From NCBI GenBank assembly GCA_011009095.1, contig VTPC01091044.1, forward strand, positions 20,979-84,978: a stretch of DNA of 64,000 nt, in the 5' to 3' direction. A model generated the notes under the pieces. That model was not told where the DNA came from, did not search any database, and saw only the letters and a list, made by a program, of their open reading frames with translations. Of the stretch, positions 11,856 through 25,800 are shown piece after piece (the first letter of the stretch is position 1; each line of letters begins with the position of its first letter). Both the position numbers and the translations under genes were made by a program. The DNA comes from Ignelater luminosus (lineage: Eukaryota > Arthropoda > Insecta > Coleoptera > Elateridae).

Positions 11856-13146
11856 ACACATCGTTCAATAAGTCCCGAGACTAACCCAGAGATGGTGCTA
11901 GTAGTACCAAACTAGCCACGTTCCCCTAGAGTGCGAACCTTCACATGAAACGTGTAAAAATTTCACGTCGATTGGACCACAAACAGCAGAGTTATCGAGG
12001 TTAGAGTAAAGTCACTTTGTAATTTGTTTGAAAAATGGAACAAAGCGAGTTTCGCGTGTTGATAAAACATTGTTTTTTAATGGGTAAAAACACCGTAGAA
12101 GCCCAGCAATGGCTTGAGAAACGTTACCCGGACTCCTCTCCATCCAAATCAACGATTTGTCGTTGGTATGCTGAGTTTAAACGTGGTCGTACGGACACAA
12201 ACGATGCGGAACGTTCGGGTAGGCCTTTGGAAGCCGTTACACCGGAAAATGTGAGTGAAGTATTCAAAATCGTAATGAAAAATCGCAAAGTAAGGGTCCG
12301 TGAGATTGCAGAAATGACACAGATATCATCTGGAAGCGTATTTACAATCCTTCATGAAAAATGGAGCATGAAAGGTTTTTTCCAAGTGGGTGCCGCGATT
12401 GCTTTCAATGGAACAAAAACAGCAACGAATCGACGATTCAGAGAGCTGTTTATCGCTATTTACTCGCAATAAAAAGGATTTCCTGCGTCGATACGTGACC
12501 ATGGATGAAACATGGATACATCATTTCACTCCGGAGTCGAATCGGCAATCATCTGAGTGGCGCATGGCTGGCGAAAGCCGCCCAAAGCGTCCAAAAACGC
12601 AGCAATCTGCTGGCAAAGTCATGGCGTCTGTTTTTTGGGATACACATGGCGTCATTTTCATTGACTACCTGGAAAAAGGTAAATCGATCAACAGTGATTA
12701 TTATATTGACTTGTTGGTACGTTTGAAAGAGGAGATCGCAGCAAAACGACCGCACATGAAGAAGAAAAAAATCCTTTTTCAGCAAGACAATGCACCATGC
12801 CACAAGTCCATGAAAACAATGGCAAAAATCTACGAGTTGGGCTTTGATTTGCTTCCCCACCCCCCGTATTCGCCAGATTTAGCCCCCAGCGACTACTGGC
12901 TCTTTGCTGATCTCAAAAAAATGCTCCAGGGAAAAAAATTTGGCTCGAATGAGGAGGTCATTGCCGAAACTGAAGCCTATTTTGAAGCAAAGGATAAATC
13001 CTTCTATAAACATGGTATAGAAATGTTGGAAAGGCGTTGGAAAGATTGTATCACTCTAAAAGGAGATTATATTGATGAATAAAAATGATTTTTGAAAAAA
13101 AAATGTTGTTTTCGTTGTTAGTCTCGGGACTTATTGAACGATGTGT
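11856..13146 (+). mobile_element. Nearly full-length mariner transposon (copy 2)
   Basis: A 1291-base element with about 30-base inverted repeats starting ACACATCGTTCAATAAGTCC, flanked by TA at 11854-11855 and 13147-13148. The ends pair almost perfectly. It encodes a mariner transposase broken by one frameshift. Its ends and protein are clearly different from copies 1 and 3, so this is a second family. Confidence 0.95.
12035..13082 (+). pseudogene. Mariner transposase with one frameshift
   Basis: Reading starts at the ATG at 12035 (MEQSEFRVLIKH). The N-terminal DNA-binding half is in one frame up to about 12370, with the expected ERSGRP and RVREIAE motifs. The catalytic half continues in another frame to the stop at 13080-13082, ending GDYIDE. 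The shift lies at about 12370-12376, where two bases appear to be missing next to a run of A and T. The catalytic aspartates are all present, in MDETWIHH, QQDNAPCH and YSPDLAPSD, with 34 residues between the second and third. I see no premature stop in either half. Apart from this small indel the copy looks intact, so it was inactivated recently. Confidence 0.93.
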
Positions 13147-13148
13147 TA

Positions 13149-15800
13149 TGTATTGTACGTAATAATCGAATTGAGGTAATTTTGTAATTTAAACATCTCG
13201 CAACAGTAATAATTAACAGAACTGATAATCATTTCGGTCAGGACAATTTAATCAATAGCCTACACGATTCTTCCATTTATAATCTACAACCAAATTAATA
13301 TAATGCCATACTAAATGCTGATAATGTAATGTAAGTTTCTTGTTTACTTTTTCATTTTTTGGAAACATTCCAATTTTAAGGAACAATTCTGTTCTACTAC
13401 TATCCAAAGGCTAAGAATATCAATAAAAATCTTCTGACAACTCTTCCTTACTTACATTGAAAATAGGATAGATTTGAACTATTATTTCATGTACCTGCTT
13501 GTAAAACGTATACTGTCTTATCAGCTGTTTTACATTTCAAATTTTACGAGAATCGTTTTAATTTGTAAATGTTAAGTAATTCTCAATGTTACATTCATGT
13601 TTCTCATGAATTTTAATTTTATAAGCGTAGCTTGATTTAAAGAGTTTTAAATTTAAATGGTAACCAACTATTGTGTATCAAACGTTAAAACTACAATAAA
13701 AAATGTCATTCTTTTGAATGAGGCTTTCATAACATAAGAGATACAAGACCGGTTAGATTCAGACAAAGTTATGTTTCAAAATTAATGAAAAATAAAAATT
13801 TTCAATTTACTTAAGGCACTTGTAGGTATTTGTTTTTTTTTTCTATTGGTGTACTTAGGCATCTATGTATGTGGATATATTTAACTTTCTTACATGCACA
13901 TGATTTCATTGGTTTTGTGATAATCAACAAAAGAAAGAATTTTCTGTTACGTGTTTTGATCTTTCCATTACGTTTTGTGTAGCAATAAGATTACAAATCT
14001 AAATGATAGGGTTTAGGTTTTGCGACGTCGATGTATGTCACAACTACTAATTTCCAAATGTAATTTTCTAATTTTTTGATAGACATGAAACTTCTACGTC
14101 GCAAAAAAAAAAGAAAATTCTAATAAGGAACCTAAATATGCTTATAACACAATTAAATTGATAATAAAAAAGATTACAATTTTTATGTGTAGAGGATACT
14201 ACCATATTAATGAAACATCCTTTTCTTTATTAAATTTTATAGAAATTATAGGATTCCTGTAAATAAACTCATAGGCACACAATAAACCTAGACTTAACCA
14301 TTATTTTGCTAATTCAACTATAGTCTTAGTGAAAAGACCGAAGTTATTATCTTGAATTAAGGGCAAAGGCAGCCGAGTAGAAACTAAAGCTAAAGGGATT
14401 TTCAAAGAATTAACTTTGGAGTGGTGTTGAGGTGCACTGTTTAACTAGAACAACAGTTTTTCTGTTTTTCTAAATTCTCGTTGTAGTATGTTACAATAAA
14501 ATGAATAAAATCATTTAAGAAAAAATACTTTCATGGATTCCGTAACATGTTGTAGTATCGACCAAATTATCACAATCAAAACCTAGTTTGATATCACCAT
14601 ACAAAATTAACAACAAAAACAACCTTTAAATGTAAACTCTGCTTTACTGCAACAAACTCTAGGTCCTTCCTATGCTGACCCGTTGTCTGAATTGGATGCC
14701 AATAAGAAAAGCGCTAACTTTTTGTTAGAGCTAGTAAAATGCTCCCAATCGGACAATCTTGTACGCTCTTGATTATTGGGTATGGAAAAAAACCGCATTG
14801 AGCAAAAGCGTATGATCTAATACTTCCATTTGATCTTGTATCAGTTGAGGTTACTCTGCTGGTAGTGCAATACAGATTTCAGACTTGAAAATGCGATTGA
14901 ACAAAAACTGTTGTTTTACATTTTTTGTTTACCACATGTCTGGTAGGGTTAATGATAAAAAAGTGAAACAACCTCCACTTGATATAAACTTGCGCCATTT
15001 TAAGACTTAACGACTTAATATGCCAGAATAATGTTATGTGAAGAAATGATTGCTCTGTTGTTGCCCAAACTTCAATTATAGTATTGATAAGATTTATCGT
15101 CTACCTTTCTATATTTGGTATATCCAGCTTTTTAATATCTTGTTGACCAGCTCCTTAAAAGAATCGTGAAAGAGGTTAGAAAATTAAATATCCGATGGTA
15201 TGGGTTTTGATTGTTTCTCTTTCTATTGTGTCTTCTTTCTCTAAGCTAATAAGTGATCCTACCATTTATTGTAAATATCAACCTCTGGTTAATACGTCCA
15301 AGTTTGAGATTCATTTTTGGTTGTCCAAGGTATGTTTATGGAATTAAACTTAAACTTATGTATAGGGAAAAAAATATCTGCAGGTCCTCATATAGAAGAA
15401 CATCCAAAAACCATCAAATTTGATTTGAATTATCTCGAGTTGTAGTGTGAATCCTATATCTTTGAATCCTTTGAACCACCGTTCTTTCTTTTCTTCTCCA
15501 ATGAGCTACTAAATAAAATTTGTCCAATAATAACAGGATGCTTTCAATACATGGATTGTATGTATTTTGTTATGTAGTAAACGTTTGTTAAAGTTTTGGC
15601 TTCCTAGGAAAAGAGTACCGTAAAGTGAAGGTCGAAATATAGCGGTGGATGACATCATATAACGGTCAGAGCATGATCACAAATATGATGGCACTGCTAT
15701 ATTAATACGTTACGGTGGTTATTGCCACTTTCGAGGAAATCAGGAACATTTTACTACAAGAAACAATTTCTTAGAAAAGCAAAGCTTAACATATAAGCAC
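13149..15800. other. Non-coding region
   Basis: AT-rich sequence with no supportable ORF, RNA gene or repeat structure that I recognise. Confidence 0.55.
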
Positions 15801-15939
15801 ACATTTTGAAACTGTTGGTATCCACCAATGAGAAATTTCACTGTATTAATACAGAGAGATTTTGTCGCTCGAGCACACGCATCACTCTCGTGGACGTTGT
15901 CTTTGATGAAGCAATCGTTGTACAAGTTTTACAAGGGAG

Positions 15940-16113
15940 ATTTCTTCAAACAAAAGTAAATTTAAAGCCCACTGTAGTGGTGGAACAGGCATGTTGACCG
16001 CTAACACTGTCATTTCCACAATTTCCAAATTTGATTCCATTGTCATCACCGGCAAAAACATCAATCTGCTGGTTCTGCTGACAGAATTCACATCACCTCA
16101 TAAAAACATTTAG
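15940..16113 (+). pseudogene. Relic of a multicopy arthropod coding repeat
   Basis: In one plus-strand frame bases 15985-16113 read through a peptide containing TANTVISTISKFDSIVITG and KNINLLVLLTEFTSPHKN, ending at TAG. The pattern of a hydrophobic strand, then D/N-I-(D/N)-L-L-V-L-L, then T-(P)-P resembles a segment I recall from uncharacterised, high-copy insect proteins where it reads like VVIGEDIDLLVLL. Upstream the frame is closed within about 60 bases of unclear sequence. This is a fragment at best, and the family identification rests on memory of the motif. Confidence 0.35.
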
Positions 16114-16334
16114 TTAGATATAAAACGGTAGGTGAATTGTGCTCTACTAAATTGTTTAAGTTGCAAACATTTTCTTTTTCCATGCTTTTGATGAATACGT
16201 ACACATTGACTTTCTTCAATAAAGGGAAAACTAAATATTATGCCGTTGTTCAGAAATATCTGTACTTACAGTAAAACAAACTTGCTAGAGAGAAAAGGAC
16301 GCAAATCTAGCAATCATGTCTAAGACAGAAAACA

Positions 16335-17000
16335 TTTTATTATCGCCTTGTATGGTGGTGCTATCAAAAACGACGCAGTGAGCAAAGGAGTAAACATAGA
16401 TGGAAGATATCTGAGTCATCTCCGCTTTGCGGACGACGTGGTTCTGATAGGTAACAACCTGCAAGAGGTGCAGAAAGTGGTCCAAGACCTGAAAACAGCT
16501 TCGAAGAAAGGTGGGCTGACTATGAACTTGACAAAAACTAAACTCCTAACTCTAGACAAAACACCAATCTATGTGGGAGGCAATAAAATTAAAAATGTAG
16601 CAGAGTGTATACAAACAGCAACATTAACAGTGAGAACAGCCAATAAAATTCGAACTCTTAGAGACTACTTACGAAAAAAGCAAATACGGTTACGGACTAA
16701 AGTAGAGGACCTAATAAAACGGGTGTCAACTTCAAAATGGATGTGAGCAGGACACCTCGCCAGACAGAATATGGATGAGAAGTGGACGACATACATATTA
16801 CAATGGAGACCGAGATGATACAAGAGAAGCGTGGGATGACCATCAAAAAGATGGATCGATGACATAAAACAACAGGCTGGCGAAAAATTGCACCAAATAG
16901 CCAAAGACAGAACGAACTGGAAAAGACGAGAGGAGACCCACGTTCAGGAGTGAGTGGCGAGGGGCTGTTGAAAGAAGAAGAAGAAGAAGAAGAGCAAAGT
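16335..17000 (+). pseudogene. Non-LTR retrotransposon 3' fragment (RT and tail)
   Basis: This is the end of an endonuclease/reverse-transcriptase type retrotransposon. The frame at 16348-16746 carries the RT catalytic box in LSHLRFADDVVLIG, followed by a typical helical stretch (EVQKVVQDL). The part between RT and the C-terminal region is missing: the frame jumps from the RT at about 16610 to the C-terminal motif region (IRLRTKVEDLIKRVSTSKW). A TGA at 16744-16746 replaces the Trp expected before AGHLARQ. Recognisable C-terminal sequence (RWIDDIKQQAG, then RTNWKRREE) continues to about 16965. The fragment ends in a (GAA)n tail, as many RTE-like elements end in a short tandem repeat. It is dead: 5'-truncated, internally deleted and carrying stops. 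Confidence 0.85.
16972..16993 (+). repeat. (GAA)n tail microsatellite
   Basis: About seven GAA units directly follow the C-terminal coding remains of the retrotransposon fragment. They most likely represent its 3' tail. Confidence 0.8.
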
Positions 17001-19893
17001 TTTGCACAGTCAGTTACTAACAGCAAATCTAATCACTCTCGACTGCCGCCAATAAGCGATGCTACACGGTACCACCCATTCATGATGTACCATCAAGTGT
17101 AAGCGTGGCATGCATTTCAAAACATTTCTTAGAAACAGGGTGGAAACGTAACAATAATGGACTCAATATCAACTATAAAGAATCCAGTTCATTAAACCTT
17201 GCTCAATTTTATATAGTGTGATTGCAAAACAGGATATAGCAAGGCATGTGACTGTAAAAAAGATGGATTGAAGTATTCCATTATCTGTGAATTTTAGAAG
17301 AAACAATCGTGTGAAAGATTCTGATCGATAGCGGAGATGAAAAAGGAAGAACGTTGTCTATTATTCAGCAAATTTAGGAGGGGATTCAGAAATCTGAATT
17401 ACAAAACATCAGTACGAGCAATCTTGTGGATGATATGGATTACGAATACATTACTAGTATGTTATCAGCAATCACCAATAATTAATAATATTAATAAAAT
17501 ATGGTCAAAACCATTCTGTAATATTTTGACAACTTCCTTTACTGTACAGTTCTGCAAAAATACTTGACTCTATTTCTAGTCTAGTACTCATTAGTAAGGC
17601 AACATCGCAAAAAAAGAGCGGCGTGAGTGGAAGTAGGCCAAAGTCGAAAACTTGAATATTTTTATTGGAAACTGAAACATTTCCAAATTGCATCATGATG
17701 CTCGCAAAGTTGTACAGATTTTCATGAAAGAGGGTTCGTAGTAAATGATACAAAAATCTAGCAACTGGAACATCATTTTCCTAGAGATTAAAATACAAAA
17801 TGTTTTCCATATGAATGAAATAGATTTTCATACTATAATTAAATCTGAGTCTCAGACAACAAATTAATTAAATGATTTAGATTGACAACGTGAAAAAAAA
17901 TCTGTGTCGCAGGAATAAATTAATCCTTCGTTTAGAATTGTTTTCGGCTTCATTCGGTTGGTTGTCTCGAGTATAATTTATAACCTAAGGGTGCAAATAT
18001 TTTTTTTATAGTAAATAAATATTAAGATGTATGTTTACAAGCGGACAGAATTTAATTAATTTGTGTAATTGTATGTGATTGTTCTTACAAATTACCTGTT
18101 CTATTGTTCAAACTATCTTGACAGATATTCATGTCGAGGTGGAGATTCAGGATAGAGCAAGTACAGTACTCTAAAAAAATTTCTTATTTGCCCTCGCCAC
18201 TTAGATTCTGTGTTTCTAGGAATTTTTCAAATTTTCCAAAATCTTTCAAACTAATTATTCCAAATTCTTCTGCTGAAACAATATTGGAATAAAACTCTTT
18301 CCAGTATAAAAGCTTGTAAACTTTTATAGAAATATAATGATCATGAAGGATGAAATGACCATGGCAAGATGAGCATCTGGAATGTAATAAGTGCAACCTT
18401 TTAATCTGACTGCAATTTCTTTAGTTTTGTAAACCTTTCTTATGCCTAAGTTGACGAGGCCCCACTTTTATTTAAAAATATCTTACAACATTAATGAATT
18501 ACGGAACAAATGCCTTCCATACTCTGGCGGAGATGCTTATACTGCTATAGTCTTTGAGGGAGAAATCTTTCATAGGCCCTTTTCAAACACAGGTTTACAT
18601 TGGCTTTTGAATTAAGCCACAGAATCTGTTTGTAAATTTTAGTTTACAATTTAGGTTTATGTTGGGCTAGTTAGTTGGTAAATGACGTTTCAAAATGTCG
18701 GAGGACAAAATATAATTAGTAATTGCAAAAAAGAAATAAAACAATGTGAATTACAAAAGAAGTAAAATTAAAAACGGTTTGAATCAATCAATAAAGCATG
18801 AACTCGTCTAATAATACTAAGAATCTCTTAGGGTTAATTTAATTTAATTCAAAGCCAAAGTTATAAATCGAAACTAACCAAAGTAATTAATCAAATTTGT
18901 TGTATGCAACATAGACATCAAAAAATGTTACAAAATTCATTTACAAAAGTGTAAACAAAAATATTGCCATATCTTGTTATAATTTTATGAAAGACGTTAT
19001 TAATTCCAAATATGGAATTTTCAAACAATGAGGAAAGGCTTTTTACTGCGTAGCATTAAGTTTTCTATATTCTTTAGCTTCTATTGTACCTCTTTTTTGA
19101 AACAGCCGACTGTGAAAATGTTAGTGAACTTATCAGTGTTAATCAATGTTAGAGAAGGGTTAGAACTGTTGTTAGCATTTAAATCAATAGAATTTTACAG
19201 AGTGAAAAGGACAAAAGCCGACTAGAAAATGTTATTGATTTAAGGTGAAAATGAATATTTGATTAACGAGGCAGAAAAGTTTTGTTTAACTGGAAATTCA
19301 CCTGTCGTACAATTTTAATTTTTACGATTAAGAAAGATAACGTTTTCTTGTATTCAAAGCTAAATTAATTTGTCAAGAAATATGATTACATTAAACTGCT
19401 ACACTTCATGCAATTCCATTAAGATAGCATCTTAATTTATCGGTATTTTCAATGCAATTATTAATGTAAACATTTTGATAACATCTGCTCTTGCCGATTA
19501 AGCTTATTTGTGTTTCACATGAAAATTACAGGTAGTAGAATTTATTGATATCAAATTAAGAAGAAAGTTTGTCTACCATTGCTTTAAATACAAAATAACA
19601 TGTTTTAACCGACTATTACGTAGCTTATTTCGGTGAATATACAACTATATGGTTGTGTTCTTCCAAGTATTATTATCCTGCATAAAAATGTTTTTCACAG
19701 GATGTGTTAATCAATAAAACTACTAAATTATTAAACCATTAAGTCACCTGACCATTTTCATGTTGCGTGGAATGTTTGAGAATCGAATCAAACAAAATCG
19801 AACGGAAATGTCCATTTACATTAAAGCATCTCACGATGTCAGTGCAATAATACCAACAATACTGTTAGCTTAAGTTTTCTAAATTTTCTCAAG
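17001..19893. other. Non-coding region upstream of the ankyrin gene
   Basis: No exon is convincing here. The promoter and any 5' non-coding exons of the ankyrin/guanido-kinase gene should lie in or before this stretch, but I see no TATA box, CpG patch or splice-bounded frame that identifies them. Confidence 0.45.
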
Positions 19894-22800
19894 ATGAAAG
19901 ATAGTAATTTGTCTTCAGGTGTAATTATTAAGAAATCTAATATACGAATATGGATTCATCAAAGGGATTTGGCTCATCTGCAACAAGTCATATGGGAAGG
20001 CCATGGATCCAAATTGCTGGTGGAACATAGCAATAATCCAAAAGTCAAGAAATTTCTAGAAGCTGTACCTCATATTATGGTGAGTCTTTCTGTTTTTTAT
20101 ACAAATTTTGATTTTTAATGAAAAGAAAAAATGAAGAAAATTCTAAAGAAATTTACAATTTAGTATTTGGATTTTGCCTCAAGAAATGATTTAAATTAAA
20201 AAAATTAAATTTTACCACATAAAAAAGATTTCTTTTTTAAATTTTGATGTTATGATTGTTACGTATTAGATCAATAAACAAAATGGTGTACAGCAATTCG
20301 TTTCTCCAATAATAGGGTACTTAATACCATAACTGATGCGTAGTACCTGATAATTTCGACTGTCGATATTAATAGTAATGTGACACACTTTCATTGAAAT
20401 TACACCCACATGCATTGAAATTCAATTGAAAGTCATAGTTTTTCTGGTTTTAGGCATTTGTTAGTTTTACATGTTTGTTTGCCAAAAATACGGTATTTTT
20501 GGAAAAAATACCTAGAACATTGTAAAATTGAAAGTTTTTTGGAATTTCCAGTTATAAATATCGATACAATTAAGGAGAAATTTTGATCTTCAATTTCAAT
20601 TTTAGGTCAATATTGATTTTCAGAAAAGTCGAAAAGCCCAAAATTTAGCTTTCCTCCACGAACACTTGTCGGTATTGATTGTTTGTATCCCAATGTGACA
20701 TAGTTTTATTAGGTGTGGTACTCCATTTTGCATTAGTTTAATGATTCTGTTTACGCTACAAAGCTTGAGGTCAAACAAGTGTCATGCCTGTATTCAATAG
20801 ATCAAGATTATAATGATTTTTTCCGTTGTTCTTCTAATCAATCTCACTTAATGTGGTATTTTCCTCGTAATAAATCCAACTGTTATTTGTGGTACATTTA
20901 ACTTTTCTATTTAACTAAACCTATTGATTGAAAGATAAAATGTTTCCTAATTCTTGTCTATTTGACTTTTTTGTTCTAAAACACTTTTTGTCATTTTTCT
21001 TGTTGTATACTGTAGTAAATTTAATAGTTGAGTCTCGTATTTGGCAATACTTTCATTAAATTACCTAGCGTGGGTCATATATAATACCAAAGGTGCCCTT
21101 TCAATATTTTCATGCATTTTATTTTTTAGTTTACGTTTTATTGTTTTACATCATGCGTGTACACAAAACAGGCTTTGTCAGTTATTGATTACATTGTCAC
21201 ATTGTATTCGTGTTTCTATGTTGTATGATTTGTTCTAGATTTTTGCTGTTTTTTACAAACTCTATCAGATATTGATTTTTAAGGTGCTCACACTTATTAT
21301 CACTAAGTGGCTTGATGATACTCAAGAGCAGCACGCTAAAGGAATATTTGCAAAGTGAATACTACCGCTGTGTAATTTTGCAATCTCTGTTTATTTTTAA
21401 ACCTTAATCTCGTCTACGTAATAACTTTTTAATATCTGCTTGTTTACTAATCTTGACAAGCCGTAAACAGTCCAATATTTCTAAAATTTGTTGTAGTATG
21501 AATTCTATCATACAATTAAATGTTTTGGAGATTTTAGAATCTCCAAGGTATGGCATATTTAAAACGATACCAAAAAGTATAAAAGCCATCTTTAGGAATT
21601 TTCAAATCAAAAATTTAATTATAACTGCATAGTTATCAAAATCAGAATTTTCAATTCTGACCATTGTTGGTTATATCTTCTTCTGATAACTGCTATTCTA
21701 CAGCAAGAAATTAATAAGATTAAGATTAAAAGCTGGGTAACATAATTCGGTTAATAGAACCAAAGTGCCAGCAAGCTTGCTCAATGGTTGGAGACGGAGA
21801 AGGTTTAACTAAAACCTTCTCTTGTACTCCACGAAAAGGCAAGAAGTGGATTAACCTAGTGATGTCACAGATAAAAACGATTCGTTTAAAATCGAGCGGC
21901 TACCAAACTAGTTCCTAACGCAATGGTACCCTCAGGAATCCAGAACAACTACAAAGAAGAATAACTCAATGAACTTCGCATCTACTGTCAAACTGAATGT
22001 CTACGTAAGTTCTCCTTGAACAGTTTTAAAAACTGAAAATCATAATCTGTAAGGGTTTATTGCAGGTATAAGTCCTTTGGAAGTGCTTTAAAGCAGGCTC
22101 ACATTACTCGGTTAACTAGAAACCTTCCTCATGCTATTCTGAACTCAATTAATGAAACAAATTTGGCTGCTCGTATTATTTATTTGTATAACAGATAAAG
22201 TTTTATATAAAAGCAAAAAGATCAACACGAGTTGCACGAAATAATGTCAAAATAAAATACAAGAAAAATTGTACAGAACAAAATGAAAACATAGTTTGGA
22301 GATAATTGAAAATAAATTAAAAGTAAAATAAAGAAAAGAGATCGGTGCACATATCTCATCACTAGGCCTCGGATTTATAAGCATTTTCAAGTGTTTGACG
22401 TACAGTTAAACACATACCAAGCTGAATTTACTTAGGTTTTTTTCAATGTATGAGTCGAATATGATCTTGAGATTGTATACAATTATGTTCTTTAAATATT
22501 TTTATAAAGGAACACCTAGCTTGAAATTTATAAATGCTTATAAATCCAAGCCCTACTCATCACAAATGCGTCGTCGATCCAAAAGAAATTTAATGACAGA
22601 TAAGTGAATAAGTCAAAAAACAGAATAGCGTCTACAATAACAAGAAAGATTATCATCTCACAAGTTATAATAAGCCAAAATGTATGAAAAACAAAATAAT
22701 ATTGCTAATATTAGCTCCACAAACCTTAATATGCTCTTGCAACTGAATAAACCTTTTAGTATTATATTCCAGAAAACTCAAAAAAACCAAAGTACGTAAC

Positions 22801-25800
22801 CTAAATAAATCTAATCAATAAAATAAAAAACTGATATTTGTCGTCGATAAACTAAATTTAAAGCAAATACCTTATGGGCTTCACTAACCAAACTTTAACA
22901 CGACATATTTAGCGTGGTATCTCGAGCTTGATAACGTAGAAAGATCTAGCAACCTTTGAGTTTTTTCCAAATGCAACTATAAAACACATCGAAATAAGAA
23001 ATAAATAGAAGCAAATAAAAGGAATTACAGATTTTCATCTAAAAACCTAACGTTTCCACAAAAAATGTAACGAATAAAACTGAAGTTGCAGGACAAATCT
23101 GACTGTAGCTTTATACAAACACTTCCATGTCATGAAAGTGATAAGCTACCGAGTAATTAAAAAATGTTTGCTTCTAACTCTTCTATGGAAGTATATCATG
23201 GCATTTCGCAGTGTTTCGGTTGATACGTTCGAAATCTCTTTTCAAATGTTAACTTCTATGACAGCAAGAATTTGCTAACATTCGTCAAAATACCAGTCTG
23301 CAATCGATAAACCACAAATTTTCTTTGAATCTGGACTGAAATAGCGGAACATTTCTGCACATCTCACTAAATTGTAGACGTTTCAACTTTATAAAGCAAC
23401 AGAAACAAAAAATATCAACAAATAATAACAAAACTTCTGTGATTTTCCATAGGGGATTTATGTAATCCCTCTGCAGATGTAGTCTGCGAAATTTGGGGAC
23501 GGTTTCTAGCAGCAAAACCACCGCATTTTAACCGCTGGTAGTGCCAATCAAAGACTTTCCTAATGACCATGCGGGTTTAGAAAAGAAAATTGCCGAAGTA
23601 TATGCTTGTACTCGTCTGCCTAAACAAAATGACTTTTGCTAGGTAGGAGCTTGTTATTTCTGCAATACCAAGAAAAAGGATCAATCACTCTAAATTCTAA
23701 ACTCTTGTTTTTGATATGATTGGCCATCAGGATTACAATTGTACTCTTCTGTCTCCAGCAGGGTAGATCCTAAAACCGGAATTTGTATATTTTCTTGTCT
23801 CACTTGTTTAGTTTTTTCCCTTCATTTGAAAAAGAATATTGAAAAAGGTTTCTTTAGAAGCTCACAACTTTAGAGAAACTTGGAGTTTACCTCATTTACC
23901 TCGTCCACCTCTTTACTTATAATTAGTGCTATCTGTAACAGTACAAAATGTCAACTTGCAAGGAAAAATCAAGATTGCAGTTACGACTTTATTTATTCTG
24001 AGTAAGACAGGTAGCAAAAGACAAATAATCTTATTTTTTTTCTTATTCCGTAATTTGATTGATAGACTGTAACTCAAATTAAAGGCGTAACGTATCGTCA
24101 ACAGTATATGTTATAAGTTGTTTCAAAGAACCTTGTCGTTTTCCTCTAGATGAAATAGCAAGGTTTCAGAACAAATGTGTAAAAGGTTGTCACAAGAAAA
24201 CACTGAAAACCTAAAACAAAAGTTTTAAATGAAATATCTTGAACTAATCCTTATTTCTTAGCTAAGTAATGCTTTTGTAAACACAAAATTAGATTGATCA
24301 AAAACGGTCAGATTACGTAGACAAAGCTATCACACAAACATATCACTGAAATCATTGTCGTTGGCGACAATATGGTACATACACTAACCATAGTTTCGAA
24401 CTACCTTCTGAGTCTTTTCTCTGACACACCGATCTGACTTTCTGATTTTTTTTTTGTTTTTATAAGTCGTATATCCTTGACTACCACATTTCATTAATGT
24501 GTTTGTTTAACAAGTTCAGTAAAATTATTTGATTCCATACTTTATATTAAGCTGATTTCTCAGTATTGTAGTTCTTACCTGGCGGGTTCTAAGACTTAGA
24601 ATATGCCGGCGCGTTTTTGATAACAGTTAAGTAGTTAAGTAGAATTATAAATGTTTATCCAAAAGAAAATAATATTTGAAACATCATTTTATAAATTCTA
24701 CAATGGTGAGAAATAATTCTTAAAGAGTAGTTTGTAAAATAGTTTGCGCAGTCACAATTACTCTTGTTTGCAATAAGTGACCTAATCAATTCAAAAACTT
24801 CAAAAATAATTTAGGTAAACAGTTATCTATTTTATTCCTTTATTGTCATTACAGGGATTGATTAGGGATATTCATACAGACGTCCAAAATGATGACTTAG
24901 AATCATTAAAGACACACACAAATCCTCCAATTCCACCTATAGTGCTGTCAGGAAAAGATAGCAATGGACTGACTGCTTTACATAAGGTAACCATTAACAA
25001 ATTCTTTTATGTCAATGACTGTTGCTTGTATTGGTTTATAACCATACCATTTATTAATAAATACCTTTGTGTTAGGCTGCAGGCTTAGGTCGACAAGAAA
25101 TGGCTGAATACATTGTAGAAAGATATCCCAATAGTGTTTCCATTATAGACAATGAAGGAAGAAGTCCTTTACATTACGCCGCATTAGCAAAAGATGACGG
25201 AAAACTATTTGATTTTCTCATTGGTGCTGGCGCAGATGAATCTCTTCTAGACAACGTAAGTTTCTAAAATTTACAAATTACTATCAAATAACATACTACG
25301 GTTTTCACAATTATTTTCTAGAAACAAAAAACTGCAGCGTATTATAAAACTAGAAATTCAGAACTAGACCAAAAATTACTATCAGTCGTCCCAGAAAGTC
25401 CACGCAGTGCTAAAGAAAGCTTTGCAGCTACGTTTGATTGGAGTCTTCTAACATCTTCCCCAGCAACGGAAGCACCAGTGAAAACGTTAAAGAAAGCTAT
25501 AAGTGAAAACGGTGATAATCCTCCATCGGAAACTACCGAACCAGACAGTGAACAAGTAACAGAAGAAAAACATGTAGCTGAAGAACCAGAAAACAATCAT
25601 AAAGAAGAGGAGGAGGAACCAATTCAAAATGGAAAAGAAGAAACGCCCCGTGAAGAGCCAGAACCGGCTGAACCACCCGCAGAAGAAAAGCAAGAAGAAG
25701 AACCTGAGGCTGAAGCTGCTGAAGAAGAAAAGGTTCATGATGAACCACCAAAAGAAGAAGAAAAAACTGAAAATGAAGAGAAGTTAGAAAATGGTGACAA

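Noticed and set aside
25487-25751. Two open frames on the minus strand, rich in Phe and Leu
   Set aside because: They are complements of the GAA/GAG-rich acidic linker in exon 4 of the ankyrin gene. Any Glu-rich coding stretch creates such shadows.
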